Positions 9,702 through 20,368 of a stretch of DNA of 64,000 nt are shown here, one piece after another. The stretch is from NCBI RefSeq assembly GCF_041154455.1, contig NZ_AP028664.1:3969001-4033000 (forward strand), written 5' to 3'. A program made the position numbers and the translations under genes. Under the pieces are notes generated by a model that saw nothing but the letters and a program-made list of their open reading frames with translations, had not been told where the DNA came from and did no database searches. How positions within the stretch are numbered: the stretch's first letter is position 1; each line of letters begins with the position of its first letter. The DNA comes from Variovorax sp. V213 (GTDB lineage: Bacteria > Pseudomonadota > Gammaproteobacteria > Burkholderiales > Burkholderiaceae_C).

Positions 9702-11598
9702 GCGCGCCGTCGAATCCCATCGCCGCCCACCTGCCTCCTGCGGGCAAGCCGCTGGCCACGCCGCGCCAGCTCACGCTGGTGCTCGTCGCCCTGATGGCGC
9801 TGGCCTGGGGCTTCCTGCCCGAGTTCACGGTGTCGGTGCTCAGCAACATCGGGCTCTACGCGCTGGTCGCGGCCGGCCTGGTCATGCTGACCGGCGTCGG
9901 CGGCATGACCTCCTTCGGCCAGGCCGCTTTCGTCGGCATGGGCTCCTACGCCACCGCATGGATCTGCACGTCGCCTACCGCGGCGGCGTGGATGGGCGGC
10001 TTCGTCGGGCCCGGGCTTCTGCCGTGGGCCGGGCTGCTGCTCGGCCTGGTGCTGACCTTCGCGCTCGCATGGGCGCTGGGCGCAGTCACGCTCAAGCTGC
10101 AGGGCCACTACCTGCCGCTGTGCACGATCGCCTGGGGCCTGAGCCTGTATTACCTGTTCGGCAACATGGATTTCCTCGGCGGGCAGACCGGCATCACCGG
10201 CGTGCCACCGCTCGTGATCGCAGGCTTTTCGCTGGCCACGCCGCGCGCGCTCGGTGTCGTGATCTGGGCCGTGCTGCTGCTCGCGCTCTGGGCCCTGCAC
10301 AACCTGCTCGACTCGCGCGAGGGCCGCGCCATTCGCGCGCTGAAGGGCGGCCGGCTGATGGCCGAATCGATGGGCGTGGATACAGCCCGGCACCGAGTGA
10401 AGCTCTTCGTGCTCGCGGCCCTGCTGGCGGCCGTGTCGGGCTGGCTCTACGCGCACCTGCAGCGCTTCGTGAACCCCACGCCCTTCAACCTGAACATCGG
10501 CATCGAGCTGCTGTTCATGGCGGTGGTCGGCGGTGCGGGTCATCTGTGGGGCGCGGTATTGGGCGCCGCGCTCATCACGCTGCTGAAGGAGAAGCTGCAG
10601 GACGTGCTGCCTTCGCTGCTCGGCAGCAGCGGAAACTTCGAAGTGATCGTGTTCGGCCTGCTCATGCTGTTCGTGCTGCAGCGTTTTGCGGACGGCCTGT
10701 GGCCCACGCTGGCGCGCATCGCGGGCCGCTGGGTGCGCCCGCATGCCGTTGCCGCCACCGATGCCGCGCGGCCTGCCGCCTCCACCGCGCAGCTCGCACA
10801 GCGCAACCTGCCCGCCAAGGGCGAGGTCTTGCTGCAGGCCACCAGCGTCAGCAAGCGCTTCGGCGGGCTGGTGGCCAACAACGACATCTCGATGACGCTG
10901 AAGGCCGGCGAGATCCACGCGCTGATCGGGCCGAACGGCGCGGGCAAGAGCACCTTCTTCAACATGATCTCCGGAGTGGACGACCCGAGCGCCGGCGAAG
11001 TGCGGCTTGCGGGCCAGGCAATGAAAGCAAAGCCTTCGCGCGTCTTCGCCGCGCTCGGCCTCGGGCGCACCTTCCAGCACGTGCGCCTGCTCGGCCAGCG
11101 CAGCGTGGTCGAGAACGTGGCGCTGGGCGCTCACCTGCGCGCGAAGCGTGGCTGGCTTGCCGCGATGCTTCGGCTGGACCGTGCCGAGGAAGCCGCACTG
11201 ATGGCCGAAGCCCGCCGCCAGATCGAACGCTGCGGCCTCGGCGCGCATGCCGGCACGCCGGCCGCATCGCTCTCGCTGGGCCAGCAGCGCGTGGTCGAGA
11301 TTGCGCGCGCCCTTGCCGGCCAGCCCTCGGTGCTGCTGCTCGACGAGCCCGCCGCGGGCCTCCGGCATCTGGAGAAGCGTGCGCTCTCCGTGCTGCTGAG
11401 TCAGCTGCGTGCCGAAGGCCTCGGCATCCTGGTGGTGGAACACGACATGGAATTTGTGATGAACCTTGCCGACCGCATCACGGTGCTCGAATTCGGCACC
11501 GTCATCGCGACCGGAACGCCGGCCGAAGTGCAGGCCAACCCGCGCGTGCTCGAGGCCTACCTGGGCGGCGCGGACGACGAACTGCTGGAAGACGCAAG

Positions 11599-11602
<4 letters not shown>
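9698..11602 (+). CDS. Fused permease-ATPase of the branched-chain-type ABC transporter (LivM-LivG)
   Basis: One 634-residue reading frame holds two proteins that are usually separate. Residues 1 to about 345 form a LivM-type permease (GLVMLTGVGGMTSFGQAAFVGMG is diagnostic). After a linker rich in alanine, residues about 375-634 form a LivG-type ATPase. Its Walker A is GPNGAGKS near residue 413, its signature LSLGQQRVVEIARAL, its Walker B LLLDEPAAGL, and its H-loop VVEHDMEF. The join is in frame with no sign of error. The start overlaps the livH-like stop, and the stop overlaps the livF-like start, so the three genes are translationally coupled. Confidence 0.9.
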
Positions 11603-12330
<728 letters not shown>

Positions 12331-12343
12331 CCCGGATTTTCTC

Positions 12344-12407
12344 CCTCCCCTTCCGGGGGAGGGTCGGGGTGGGGGACCCCATCCCAGCCTTCCCCCGAAA
12401 GGGGAAG
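12344..12407. repeat. GC-rich intergenic repeat with hairpin, copy 2
   Basis: This stretch between the LivF-type gene and paaZ opens with the same CCTCCCCTTCCGGGGG core found at 8575-8593. It ends in a hairpin, CTTCCCC (12389-12395) paired with GGGGAAG (12401-12407). It lacks a following T-run, so it is not a classical terminator, and paaZ may still be read from upstream. Such elements are common between genes of high-GC betaproteobacteria. Confidence 0.6.
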
Positions 12408-12439
12408 AAGCCATACCAAGACAGCGAAAGGACACCCTC

Positions 12440-14494
12440 ATGACCACCCTTCAAAGCTACATCGCCGGCCGCTGGATCGGCAAGGAAAGCGCGCAGCAAC
12501 TGCGCAGCGCCATCAACGGGCAAGCCGTGGCCAGCACGCATGCCGAAGCCATCGACTTCGCCGAGGCGCTCGACCATGCGCGCCGTGTCGGCCTGCCCGC
12601 GCTGATGGCGCTCGACTTCCAGCAACGATCGGAGCGCCTGAAGGCGCTGGCCAAGTACCTCGCCGCCAACAAGGAAACGCTCTACACCATCTCTGCCCAC
12701 ACGGGCGCGACCCGCGCCGACAGCTGGATCGACATCGAGGGCGGTGCCGGCACGCTGAGCGCCTACGCCGGCATCGGCACCAACGAGCTGCCTTCGGGCA
12801 ACCTGGTGCACGAGGGCCCGGCCTTCCCGCTGGGCAAGAAGGGCGGCTTCGCGGGCACGCACATCCTGGTGCCGCGCGGCGGCGTGGCGGTGCACATCAA
12901 CGCATTCAACTTCCCGGTGTGGGGCCTGCTCGAGAAGTTCGCGCCCAGTTTTCTCGCCGGCATGCCCTGCATCGGCAAGCCGGCCACGGCCACCAGCTAC
13001 CTCACCGAAGCGCTGGTGCGGCTCATCGTGCAGTCGGGCATCCTTCCCGAAGGCAGCCTGCAGCTCGTCGTCGGCAGCACCGGCGACCTGCTCGACCGGC
13101 TCGAAGGCACCGACATGGTCACCTTCACCGGCTCGGCCGACACCGCGGCCAGGCTGCGCGTGCATCCGAACCTGGTGCGCAAGTCGATCCCGTTCAATGC
13201 CGAGGCCGACTCGCTCAACTGCGCGATCCTGGCGCCCGACGTGACGCCCGACGACGAGGAGTTCGATCTCTTCGTGAAGGAGGTGGCACGCGAGATGACC
13301 GTCAAGGCGGGCCAGAAGTGCACCGCCATCCGCCGCGCCATCGTGCCGCGCCACCACCTCGACGCGGTGGCCGAGCGCCTGCGGGCGCGGCTCGCCAAGA
13401 CCGTCATCGGCGACCCGTCGCGCGAAGAAGTGCGCATGGGCGCCCTCGCCTCGCACGCGCAGAAGGCCGACGTGGCCGAGCGCGTGGCCACACTGCTGCA
13501 GGGGGCCGAGCTGGTCCACGGCGAACGCGACGGCTTCTCGCCGGTGGGCGACGGTGTCGCCGAAGGTGCTTTCTTCGCGCCCACGCTGCTGCTGAGCCGC
13601 AAGCCGCTCGAGCACGATGCCGCGCACGACGTCGAAGCCTTCGGCCCGGTCAGCACGCTCATGCCTTATGACGGCATCGACGAAGCGCTCGCACTCGCGG
13701 CACGCGGCCGCGGCAGCCTGGTCGGCACGCTGGTCACGCGCGACCCGGCCATTGCAGCCCGGGCCATTCCCGTGGCCGCCGCATGGCATGGCCGCCTGCT
13801 GGTGCTCGACCGCGAGGCCGCCGCCGAATCGACCGGCCACGGCTCGCCGCTGCCGCAACTCAAGCACGGCGGCCCGGGCCGTGCGGGCGGCGGCGAAGAG
13901 CTTGGCGGCCTGCGTGCCGTGAAGCACTATTTGCAGCGCGCCGCGGTGCAGGGCTCGCCCACCATGCTGGCCGCCATTACCGGGGAGCACGTGCGCGGCG
14001 CGGCCGTGCGCGAGAGCGAGGTGCATCCGTTCCGCCGTTACTTCGAAGACTTGCGGATCGGCGACTCGCTGCTCACGCACCGCCGCACCGTCGGCGAGGC
14101 CGACATCGTGGCCTTCGGCGGCATCTCGGGCGATTATTTCTACATGCATTTCGACGAGGTGGCGGCGAAGGAGTCGCCTTTCGGCAAGCGCATCGCGCAT
14201 GGCTACTTCGTGCTGTCGGCCGCGGCCGGCCTGTTCGTCTCGCCCGCCCCGGGCCCGGTGCTGGCCAACTACGGCCTCGATACGCTGCGCTTCGTCAAGC
14301 CCGTGGGCATCGGCGATACCATCCGGGCGCGGCTGACCTGCAAGCGCAAGACGGACCGCAACAAGAAGGACCCGAGCGGCCACGGCCAGGGCGTGGTGGC
14401 ATGGGACGTGGAGGTGACCAACCAGGACGGCGAGCTCGTCGCGAGCTACGATATCCTGACCCTTGTTTCCAAGAAGCCATCCATCCCTGGCTGA
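12440..14494 (+). CDS. paaZ: PaaZ, bifunctional oxepin-CoA hydrolase / 3-oxo-5,6-dehydrosuberyl-CoA semialdehyde dehydrogenase
   Basis: A 684-residue two-domain enzyme that opens the oxepin-CoA ring and oxidises the resulting aldehyde. Residues 1 to about 515 are an aldehyde dehydrogenase domain with the catalytic cysteine in KAGQKCTAIRR (near residue 294) and the general base glutamate in FNAEADSLN. Residues about 530-680 are a MaoC-like hotdog hydratase with GDYFYMHFDE and FGKRIAHGY, which supply the Asp-His pair. Length matches PaaZ of Escherichia coli (681). AAAGGA precedes the ATG. It is the last recognised pathway enzyme of the cluster. Confidence 0.94.
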   Translation: MTTLQSYIAGRWIGKESAQQLRSAINGQAVASTHAEAIDFAEALDHARRVGLPALMALDFQQRSERLKALAKYLAANKETLYTISAHTGATRADSWIDIEGGAGTLSAYAGIGTNELPSGNLVHEGPAFPLGKKGGFAGTHILVPRGGVAVHINAFNFPVWGLLEKFAPSFLAGMPCIGKPATATSYLTEALVRLIVQSGILPEGSLQLVVGSTGDLLDRLEGTDMVTFTGSADTAARLRVHPNLVRKSIPFNAEADSLNCAILAPDVTPDDEEFDLFVKEVAREMTVKAGQKCTAIRRAIVPRHHLDAVAERLRARLAKTVIGDPSREEVRMGALASHAQKADVAERVATLLQGAELVHGERDGFSPVGDGVAEGAFFAPTLLLSRKPLEHDAAHDVEAFGPVSTLMPYDGIDEALALAARGRGSLVGTLVTRDPAIAARAIPVAAAWHGRLLVLDREAAAESTGHGSPLPQLKHGGPGRAGGGEELGGLRAVKHYLQRAAVQGSPTMLAAITGEHVRGAAVRESEVHPFRRYFEDLRIGDSLLTHRRTVGEADIVAFGGISGDYFYMHFDEVAAKESPFGKRIAHGYFVLSAAAGLFVSPAPGPVLANYGLDTLRFVKPVGIGDTIRARLTCKRKTDRNKKDPSGHGQGVVAWDVEVTNQDGELVASYDILTLVSKKPSIPG

Positions 14495-14524
14495 AGCCGG
14501 GCGGCCCGTGTAAATTCGGCCGCC

Positions 14525-15085
14525 ATGCTTCTCTGGTTCCAGATCTTCCTTTTTGTGGCGGGCACCGCGGCGCTTTTGTACGTCTCGCGCGGCCCGCTCC
14601 GCCGGCCGGGCTCGCACGGCTTCTACCGGTTCTTCGCGTGGGAATGCATGCTGGTGCTGATCATCGTGAACCTGCCGGTGTGGCATCTGGATCCGCTGTC
14701 GTTCACCCAGCTGCTTTCCTGCGTGTTCCTCGCGCTGTCGATCTGGCTGCCGATCCACGCGGTGAAGCTGCTCAAGGCGCAGGGCAAACCGACCGAGGCG
14801 CGCAACGACGACCCGGCGCTCTACGGTTTCGAAAAAACCTCGTCCATCGTCAGCACCGGTGCCTTCCGCTACATCCGACACCCCATGTACACGGCGCTGA
14901 TGCTGCTGGCCTGGGGCGCCTTCCTGAAGCAATTCACCTGGCTCACGCTGGCCCTGGTGCTGGCCGCCACGGTGCTGCTGTTCCTGACGGCGCTGCGCGA
15001 CGAGCAGGAGTGCATCGCCCATTTTGGCGACGCCTACCGCGAGTACATGCGCGGTACCCGGCGCTTCATTCCGTTCGTGCTGTAG
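14525..15085 (+). CDS. Isoprenylcysteine-carboxyl-methyltransferase-like integral membrane protein
   Basis: A 186-residue membrane protein of the ICMT/phospholipid-methyltransferase superfamily. It has about four or five hydrophobic segments. The C-terminal signature is visible as AFRYIRHPMYTALMLLAWG, where the RHPxY motif binds S-adenosylmethionine, followed by RDEQECIAHFGDAYREYM with the conserved Glu and Tyr. Bacterial members methylate small lipids or are uncharacterised; no substrate can be named here. It starts 30 nt after paaZ and may be read from the same message, but nothing else links it to phenylacetate. Confidence 0.8.
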   Translation: MLLWFQIFLFVAGTAALLYVSRGPLRRPGSHGFYRFFAWECMLVLIIVNLPVWHLDPLSFTQLLSCVFLALSIWLPIHAVKLLKAQGKPTEARNDDPALYGFEKTSSIVSTGAFRYIRHPMYTALMLLAWGAFLKQFTWLTLALVLAATVLLFLTALRDEQECIAHFGDAYREYMRGTRRFIPFVL

Positions 15086-15178
15086 CGAGCGCTCGTGCGG
15101 TGGCGAAGTGCCGCCGCGAGCCGACCGGGGGCGCTCAACGGTAATATGCGCTTCTCCCCTCGGCGCCCGAAGACCCCC

Positions 15179-15982
15179 ATGCCTTCCCCGAAAAGCACGG
15201 CTTTTCCCTCTGCCACGCAGGCCGCGCTGCTGTTCCTGGCGGTGTTTCTCTGCGAATTCGTCATTGGCATTGCGCTGCGCGACGCCAACCGTTGGCTGGG
15301 CCTGAACGGCATGCAGCTCGGCGTGCTGTCCGCGGTGCTGGGCAACGGCTGCGTATTCGCCGTGGTCATGCACTACCAGAAGCTCACCTACGGCGAGCTC
15401 TTTCACGAGTCGCCCGCCTCGGCGCGGGCCACCCTGATGCTGGTGGTGCCGCCGGTGCTGCTGCTCGTGCCGGGGCTGATGGTGGTGATGACGGCCGTGC
15501 TCAACCTGCTGGTGTTCATCGCGCCGCTCTCGGCCTGGGAGGAGTCGATGTTCAGCCGCATGGCCGACGGCAGCGTCGCTGCCACGCTGGCAGTGTGCCT
15601 CATGGCCCCGCTGCTGGAAGAAATGCTGTTCCGCGGCATCGTGCTGCGGGGCTTTCTGCAGCGCTACTCGCGGTGGCAGGCCGTCCTGGGCTCGGCGCTG
15701 CTCTTCGGCGCCGCGCACCTGAACATCTACCAGTTCGTCGTGGGCCTGGTGATGGGCACGGTGCTTGGCTGGCTCTATGAGCGCACCCGTTCGCTCATTC
15801 CGTGCATCGCGCTGCATGCGGCCTACAACAGCGGCACGATCTTCATCGGCGACTGGCCGGAATCCGCCTCGACCGCGGACGCGGCGTGGGCCTTGCTGCT
15901 GGTCTTGCTGGCCGGTGCGTGCGGCGTGCTGGCATTGCGCCGCATGCTCGTGGTACCGGTGGCACGCAGGCCTGTCCCCTGA
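15179..15982 (+). CDS. CPBP-family intramembrane metalloprotease
   Basis: A 267-residue polytopic membrane protein of the CPBP (CAAX protease and bacteriocin-processing, Abi) family. The three family motifs are present: EEMLFRGIVLRGFL with the paired glutamates and Arg, FGAAHLNIYQF with the conserved His, and ALHAAYNS. Substrates of bacterial members are mostly unknown. I chose the ATG at 15179; an ATG at 15146 would add 11 basic residues, and neither has a clear ribosome-binding site. It follows an ICMT-like gene, an echo of the eukaryotic CAAX processing pair, and converges on the flavin reductase gene. Confidence 0.8.
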   Translation: MPSPKSTAFPSATQAALLFLAVFLCEFVIGIALRDANRWLGLNGMQLGVLSAVLGNGCVFAVVMHYQKLTYGELFHESPASARATLMLVVPPVLLLVPGLMVVMTAVLNLLVFIAPLSAWEESMFSRMADGSVAATLAVCLMAPLLEEMLFRGIVLRGFLQRYSRWQAVLGSALLFGAAHLNIYQFVVGLVMGTVLGWLYERTRSLIPCIALHAAYNSGTIFIGDWPESASTADAAWALLLVLLAGACGVLALRRMLVVPVARRPVP

Positions 15983-16011
15983 CCGGCCCGGGACCGGCCC
16001 CCGAAAGAAAC

Positions 16012-16620
16012 CTAGGGTTGCACGGGCGGCAGCGGCCGCGCATCGACGGCCTCGCCATCGACGATGAAATGCCCGCCCGCCACATGGTGCAGCGTGCGCA
16101 GATCGTCGTGGCCCTGGAAGTGCCAGCGGCCCTCGGAGAACACCCGCGAATCGGCCTGCGCCGCGATCACTTCGCCGAGAAACAGGTCGTAGCGCTGCTG
16201 GATCGGCGGCTCGGGCAAGAGGCGGCATTCGAGCCAGGCCGCGCAATCTTCCAGCAGCGGCGCATCGGTCGCCACGCCCGCGAAGGTCTGCAGGCCGTAG
16301 GCCGCGAACTTGTCGTGCCCTTCTTTCTCGACGATCTCGCGGCCCGAGCTGTTGCCCAGCGCCTCGGTCAGGTCGAGCTGCGCGCGCGTGGGCACCTGCA
16401 GTGCGAAGGTGCCCGCGCCTTCCAGCAGCGTGCGCGTCCAGGTGCTTTTGTCGAGCACCACCGCCACCTTGGGCGGATCGAAGTCCAGCGGCATGGCCCA
16501 GGCTGCGGCCATGATGTTGCGCTGGCCGCCGTGCGCGGCGCTCACGAGAACGGTGGGGCCGTGATTGAGCAGGCGGTAGGCCTTGGCGAGCGGAACGGGC
16601 TTTCGGTGAATGGCGTTCAT
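16012..16620 (-). CDS. Flavin reductase-like (FMN-binding split-barrel) protein
   Basis: A 202-residue protein of the flavin reductase domain family. Support comes from PLAKAYRLLNHGPTVLVSA at the start, NIMAAAWAMPLDFDPPKVAVVLD, and the loop GTFALQVPTRAQ that lines the flavin in relatives. Such proteins bind FMN and use NAD(P)H or act as oxidoreductases of unknown substrate. It is the last gene on this strand after D-aminoacylase, separated by 38 nt that contain strong GC palindromes, so it may be expressed separately. No specific function is assigned. Confidence 0.8.
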   Translation of the reverse strand: MNAIHRKPVPLAKAYRLLNHGPTVLVSAAHGGQRNIMAAAWAMPLDFDPPKVAVVLDKSTWTRTLLEGAGTFALQVPTRAQLDLTEALGNSSGREIVEKEGHDKFAAYGLQTFAGVATDAPLLEDCAAWLECRLLPEPPIQQRYDLFLGEVIAAQADSRVFSEGRWHFQGHDDLRTLHHVAGGHFIVDGEAVDARPLPPVQP

Positions 16621-16633
16621 GCACCGCATCGTA

Positions 16634-16673
16634 CCGGCGCGCGCCGGCACTGCGCCGGCTACGCGCCGGCGCG
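16634..16673. repeat. Tandem perfect GC palindromes at the end of the D-aminoacylase gene
   Basis: A perfect 14-bp palindrome (CCGGCGCGCGCCGG, 16634-16647) and a perfect 12-bp one (CGCGCCGGCGCG, 16662-16673) flank the D-aminoacylase stop codon. The unit GCGCCGG recurs three times within 40 bases. They can form very stable hairpins in the transcript and could act as an attenuator or message stabiliser before the flavin reductase gene. No T-run follows. Confidence 0.6.
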
Positions 16674-18134
16674 CGTCAGCATGCGGCCAGCTCGCGCGAG
16701 CACGCTGGCTCCCTCGCCTTGCCCGCCGCGATAGGCCAGCACGCCGTTCACGAACACCCGCTCCACGCCCAGGCTCACGCCGTGCGGCTTGTCGTAGGTG
16801 GCGGTGTCGGCAATGGTCTCGGGGTCGAACACCACCACGTCGGCCATGGCGCCCGCGCGCAGCAGGCCGCGGTCGGAAATGCGCAGGTTCCGCGCGGTCA
16901 TGCCGGTCATCTTGTGCACAGCCTGCTCGAGCGTGAACAGACGGCGCTGGCGCCAGTAGCGCGCGAACACGCGCGGGAAAGCCCCCCACAGGCGCGGGTG
17001 CGGATGGCGGTCGTGCGGCAGGCCGTCGCTGCCGATCATGGTGAGCGGGTGCGCGATGACGCGCTCCACGTCTTCTTCCTGCATCTGGAAGTAGCAAGCG
17101 CCACCGGGCTTCAGGCGCAGGCAGGCCTCCTGCTCGGTGGTGCACCACTCGCGGGCGATGTCGGAGATCAGGCGTCCTGTCATTTCCGGGTGCGGATCGG
17201 ACCAGGTCAGCAGCACGTCGATGACGCCGTCGACCAGGTCTTCGCGCAGCACCGTGGAACCGGCCACGTAGGGGTACACGTCCATCGAGATCTTCTGCCG
17301 CTCGGCAAGCGCCTCGATCAGCGGCAGCGTTTCCTTCGTGCGGCCCCAGTTGGCGGGGCCGGCGCACTTGTGGTGCGAGATGACGAGCGGCACGCCGGCG
17401 CTGAAGGCCGTATCGCCCGCTTCGTGCAGCGCCTCGATGATCTGCTGCATTTCGCTGCGCAGGTGCGTGGCGTAGATGCCGCCATGCTTCGCCACGATGC
17501 GCGCGAGCGCGGTCACTTCTTCGGCCGGGGCTGCAAATGCTTCTTCATAGAACAGCCCCGACGACAGGCCATGCGCGCCTTCGGCCATGCAGCTGTCCAG
17601 CAGCGCCGCCATGCGCGCGAGCTCGTCGCCGCTCGCGGGCCGGTCGAGCGCCTCCATGGCCGCGAAGCGCAAGGTGGTGTGGCCCACCAGCGCCGCCACG
17701 TTGAGCGCGGGCTGCGCCGCATCGACGGCCGCGCGGTACTCGGCCATGGTGGCGTGCCTGAACGACTCCACGCCCAGCAGCGTGAGCGGCGGCCTGGACT
17801 GCGGCGTGCGGTAAGGCGCGAGCGAAATGCCGCAGTTGCCCGTCACTACCGTGGTGATGCCTTGCGACACCTTGGGCAGGCACAGCGGGTCGCGCAGCAC
17901 GATGGCGTCGTCGTGCGTGTGCGCGTCGATGAAGCCGGGGGCAATCACCTTGGTGCGGCAATCGACGATGTCGATATCGGCCAGCACGAGCCCTTGGGGC
18001 AACCGCTCGCGCAGCCCTTCGCCGAGGGCCAGGATGCGGTCGCCCTGCAGCAGCACGTCGCCGGGCCATGAGGGTCCGCCCGAACCATCGACCACGAGGC
18101 CGGCTTCGAGCAAGATGGCTTTGGCGTCGCTCAC
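16659..18134 (-). CDS. N-acyl-D-amino-acid deacylase (D-aminoacylase)
   Basis: A 491-residue amidohydrolase that releases D-amino acids from N-acyl-D-amino acids. It has the metal motif GFIDAHTHDD (His72 and His74), GNCG with Cys101 matching the zinc-binding cysteine of D-aminoacylases, the HLRSE region, VISHHKC and the C-terminal metal Asp in IGSDGLPHD. Length matches the family (480-500). It starts 4 bp inside the RpiR regulator gene (ATGA). The neighbouring peptide transporter and PLP enzyme suggest that its substrates are imported as acylated D-residues or D-containing peptides. Confidence 0.9.
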   Translation of the reverse strand: MSDAKAILLEAGLVVDGSGGPSWPGDVLLQGDRILALGEGLRERLPQGLVLADIDIVDCRTKVIAPGFIDAHTHDDAIVLRDPLCLPKVSQGITTVVTGNCGISLAPYRTPQSRPPLTLLGVESFRHATMAEYRAAVDAAQPALNVAALVGHTTLRFAAMEALDRPASGDELARMAALLDSCMAEGAHGLSSGLFYEEAFAAPAEEVTALARIVAKHGGIYATHLRSEMQQIIEALHEAGDTAFSAGVPLVISHHKCAGPANWGRTKETLPLIEALAERQKISMDVYPYVAGSTVLREDLVDGVIDVLLTWSDPHPEMTGRLISDIAREWCTTEQEACLRLKPGGACYFQMQEEDVERVIAHPLTMIGSDGLPHDRHPHPRLWGAFPRVFARYWRQRRLFTLEQAVHKMTGMTARNLRISDRGLLRAGAMADVVVFDPETIADTATYDKPHGVSLGVERVFVNGVLAYRGGQGEGASVLARAGRMLTRAGA

Positions 18135-19042
18135 GATGCACGGCCTCCGGTGTTGATGCCGCCGCCGTCCCAGCTTTGCAGCGGGTGCGTGGAGGCGTCG
18201 ATGCCATGGCGCTGAAAGGCCTCGCGTGCGCGCTGCAGGCGCTGCACCGCGGGTTCGCCGCGGCGCTGGGCCACCAGCACCGTCAGAATTTCGATGGCGG
18301 TGAGGTGCGTCAGGTAGGCGTCGATGCCCACGTGCATCACGGCATCGTCGGGCACCGAAAGACCCAGCAGGAAGTCGGCCTTGGCTGCCAGCGCGGTGCC
18401 TGGCCGCGTGAGCGCGACGACCTTGGCACCCTGTCCGCGCGCGATGTCCACGGCATCGAGCAGCGAGGGCATGCCGCCCACGTGCGAGATGGCAATGACC
18501 ACGCCACCCGGACGTTGCGCCGCGCCCGCCACCTGCTGCAGGTGATAGTCGGCCCAGGCATTGGCCGAGAGGCCCAGCCTGAAGAGCCGCGCCTGCAGGT
18601 CGTTGGCCATGAACCAGGACGTGGCGCCCGCGCCATACAGGTCCACGTGAGGCGCGGCCGCGATGGCGGCCACTGCCCCTTCGAGCACCTGCATGTCGAG
18701 CTGTCCGCGCACGCCCGAAACCGAGGCCGCGGCGCTGCGCGCGATCTTGCCGACGACCTCGTCGGCCGCGTCCTCGATGTTCACGCGCCGGTGCAAGGGC
18801 GAGCCGCCGAGCGCCAGCTCCTGCGCAAGCGCGAGCTTGAATTCGCGCAGCCCCGCAAAGCCCAGGTCGCGGCAGGTGCGCATGATGGTGGGCACCGAGC
18901 TGCGCGAGCGCTCGGCCAGTTGCTCGAAACTCTCTTCGAGCGCGCGGTCGGGGTCTTCGAGGATCAGGTCGAGAATCGCGCGCCGCGTGGCGGGCGCGCT
19001 GCTGCGGAGTTCTGCGATCTTCTGAAGCAGGGAGGGGGTCAT
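18131..19042 (-). CDS. MurR/RpiR-family transcriptional regulator
   Basis: A 303-residue regulator. The first 77 residues form the RpiR helix-turn-helix domain (RSSVPTIMRTCRDLGFAGLREFKLAL contains the recognition helix). The C-terminal part, residues about 125-260, is a SIS sugar-isomerase fold with DLYGAGATSWFMAND and AISHVGGMPSLLDAV. RpiR proteins sense phosphosugars or amino sugars. Here it lies between the DSD1-like enzyme and D-aminoacylase in the same operon, so it is probably autoregulatory and controls D-amino-acid use. A fitting operator lies at 26030-26044. Confidence 0.88.
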   Translation of the reverse strand: MTPSLLQKIAELRSSAPATRRAILDLILEDPDRALEESFEQLAERSRSSVPTIMRTCRDLGFAGLREFKLALAQELALGGSPLHRRVNIEDAADEVVGKIARSAAASVSGVRGQLDMQVLEGAVAAIAAAPHVDLYGAGATSWFMANDLQARLFRLGLSANAWADYHLQQVAGAAQRPGGVVIAISHVGGMPSLLDAVDIARGQGAKVVALTRPGTALAAKADFLLGLSVPDDAVMHVGIDAYLTHLTAIEILTVLVAQRRGEPAVQRLQRAREAFQRHGIDASTHPLQSWDGGGINTGGRAS

Positions 19043-19052
19043 CGGTGCGGGT

Positions 19053-20368
19053 TCAGAAATGCATGGCGACGGCGTCGCTCACGCGGTAGTTCTCTTCGAC
19101 CACCGGCATCCAGTGCCATTTGTCGAAGGTGGTGCAGGGGTGCGAAATGCCGAGGCCGACGCGGTCGCCGACCACCGGGGCCTGCGCCTCTTCGTCGGCA
19201 TCCCAGCGCAGGTAGGCGTGCTGGTCGTTGAGGGCGGTGATCTTCCAGCCGTCGGGCACGGCCTCTGCTTCGAGCATGCCGCGTGCGGCGCGCGCGATGG
19301 GCACCGGCATCGAAAGGTCGAATGAGATGTCGCGCTTGCCCACGGCCAGGATGGCCAGGCCGGGCTCGGGCCGCGACTGCACCGTGGCCCACACTTCCAT
19401 CGCGGGGCGCAGGCTCTCGCCGCAAGCGCAGCCCAGGCGCTCGTGCACCGCGCTCACCATGCGCTTGTAGAAGCCATGGTCGTGCGTGACATAGCATCCC
19501 GAGCGCAGCAGGCCGCGCACCGGCGAGCCCAGGGCAGGCTTCAGGCGGCCGGCCACCAGGTCGAAGATAGCCGAACCGCCTGCCGAGACCAGCACCTCGT
19601 CGGTCTCGAACAGCTGCCGCACGTCGCAGTGGCGCGCGATGGCTTCCACGCGGTCCATCAGCGTGTTGGCGTAGGCGGTGTCGGGTTCGCTGGCGCCGGT
19701 AGCGCCCTGCCCTTCATACGTCTCGATGCCAACCAGCTTGACCGCGTCGCTGGCGCGCAAGCACGTGGCGAGCGCCACCGCCTCTTCATGCGTGCGGCAG
19801 CCGGTGCGCGCGCCCTCGACGCCGATTTCGAGCATCACCTCGAAGGGCACGCTCTCGGGATGGCGCTTCGACCAGTCTTCGATCAGCGCGAGCTGCGCGA
19901 GCGAGTCGACCAGGAACACCACGCGCAGATCGGCATGCGCCTGCAGCAGCAGCTGGATGCCCGCCAGGTCTTCGTCGCTGACGACCTGGTTGGCGATGAG
20001 CGTGCGGCGCGCGCCGGCCGCCACGCCCACGGCGAGCTGCGTCACCGTGGCGAAGGTCAGGCCCCAGGCGCCGGCATCGAGCTGGCGCTGGAAGAGCTGC
20101 GGCGACATGGTGGTCTTGCCGTGCGGCGCGAGGTCGATGCCCCATTCGCGCACGCGCGACTGCATCCAGGCCAGATTGTGCTCGAGCGCCTCGCGCTTGA
20201 GCACGGCCAGCGGCAGCGGCAGGTCGCCGGCCAGCACGTTCCACCCCGCGGCGCCCACCTCGCTGCGGCGGCGCGGCGGCTGGGTGCGCGGGTAACCCTT
20301 GAAGTTGCTGCCCAGCAGCGGGTCGTTGAATTCCTTGTCGGCGGCGGCAGCGGTGGTGTCGGTCATGG

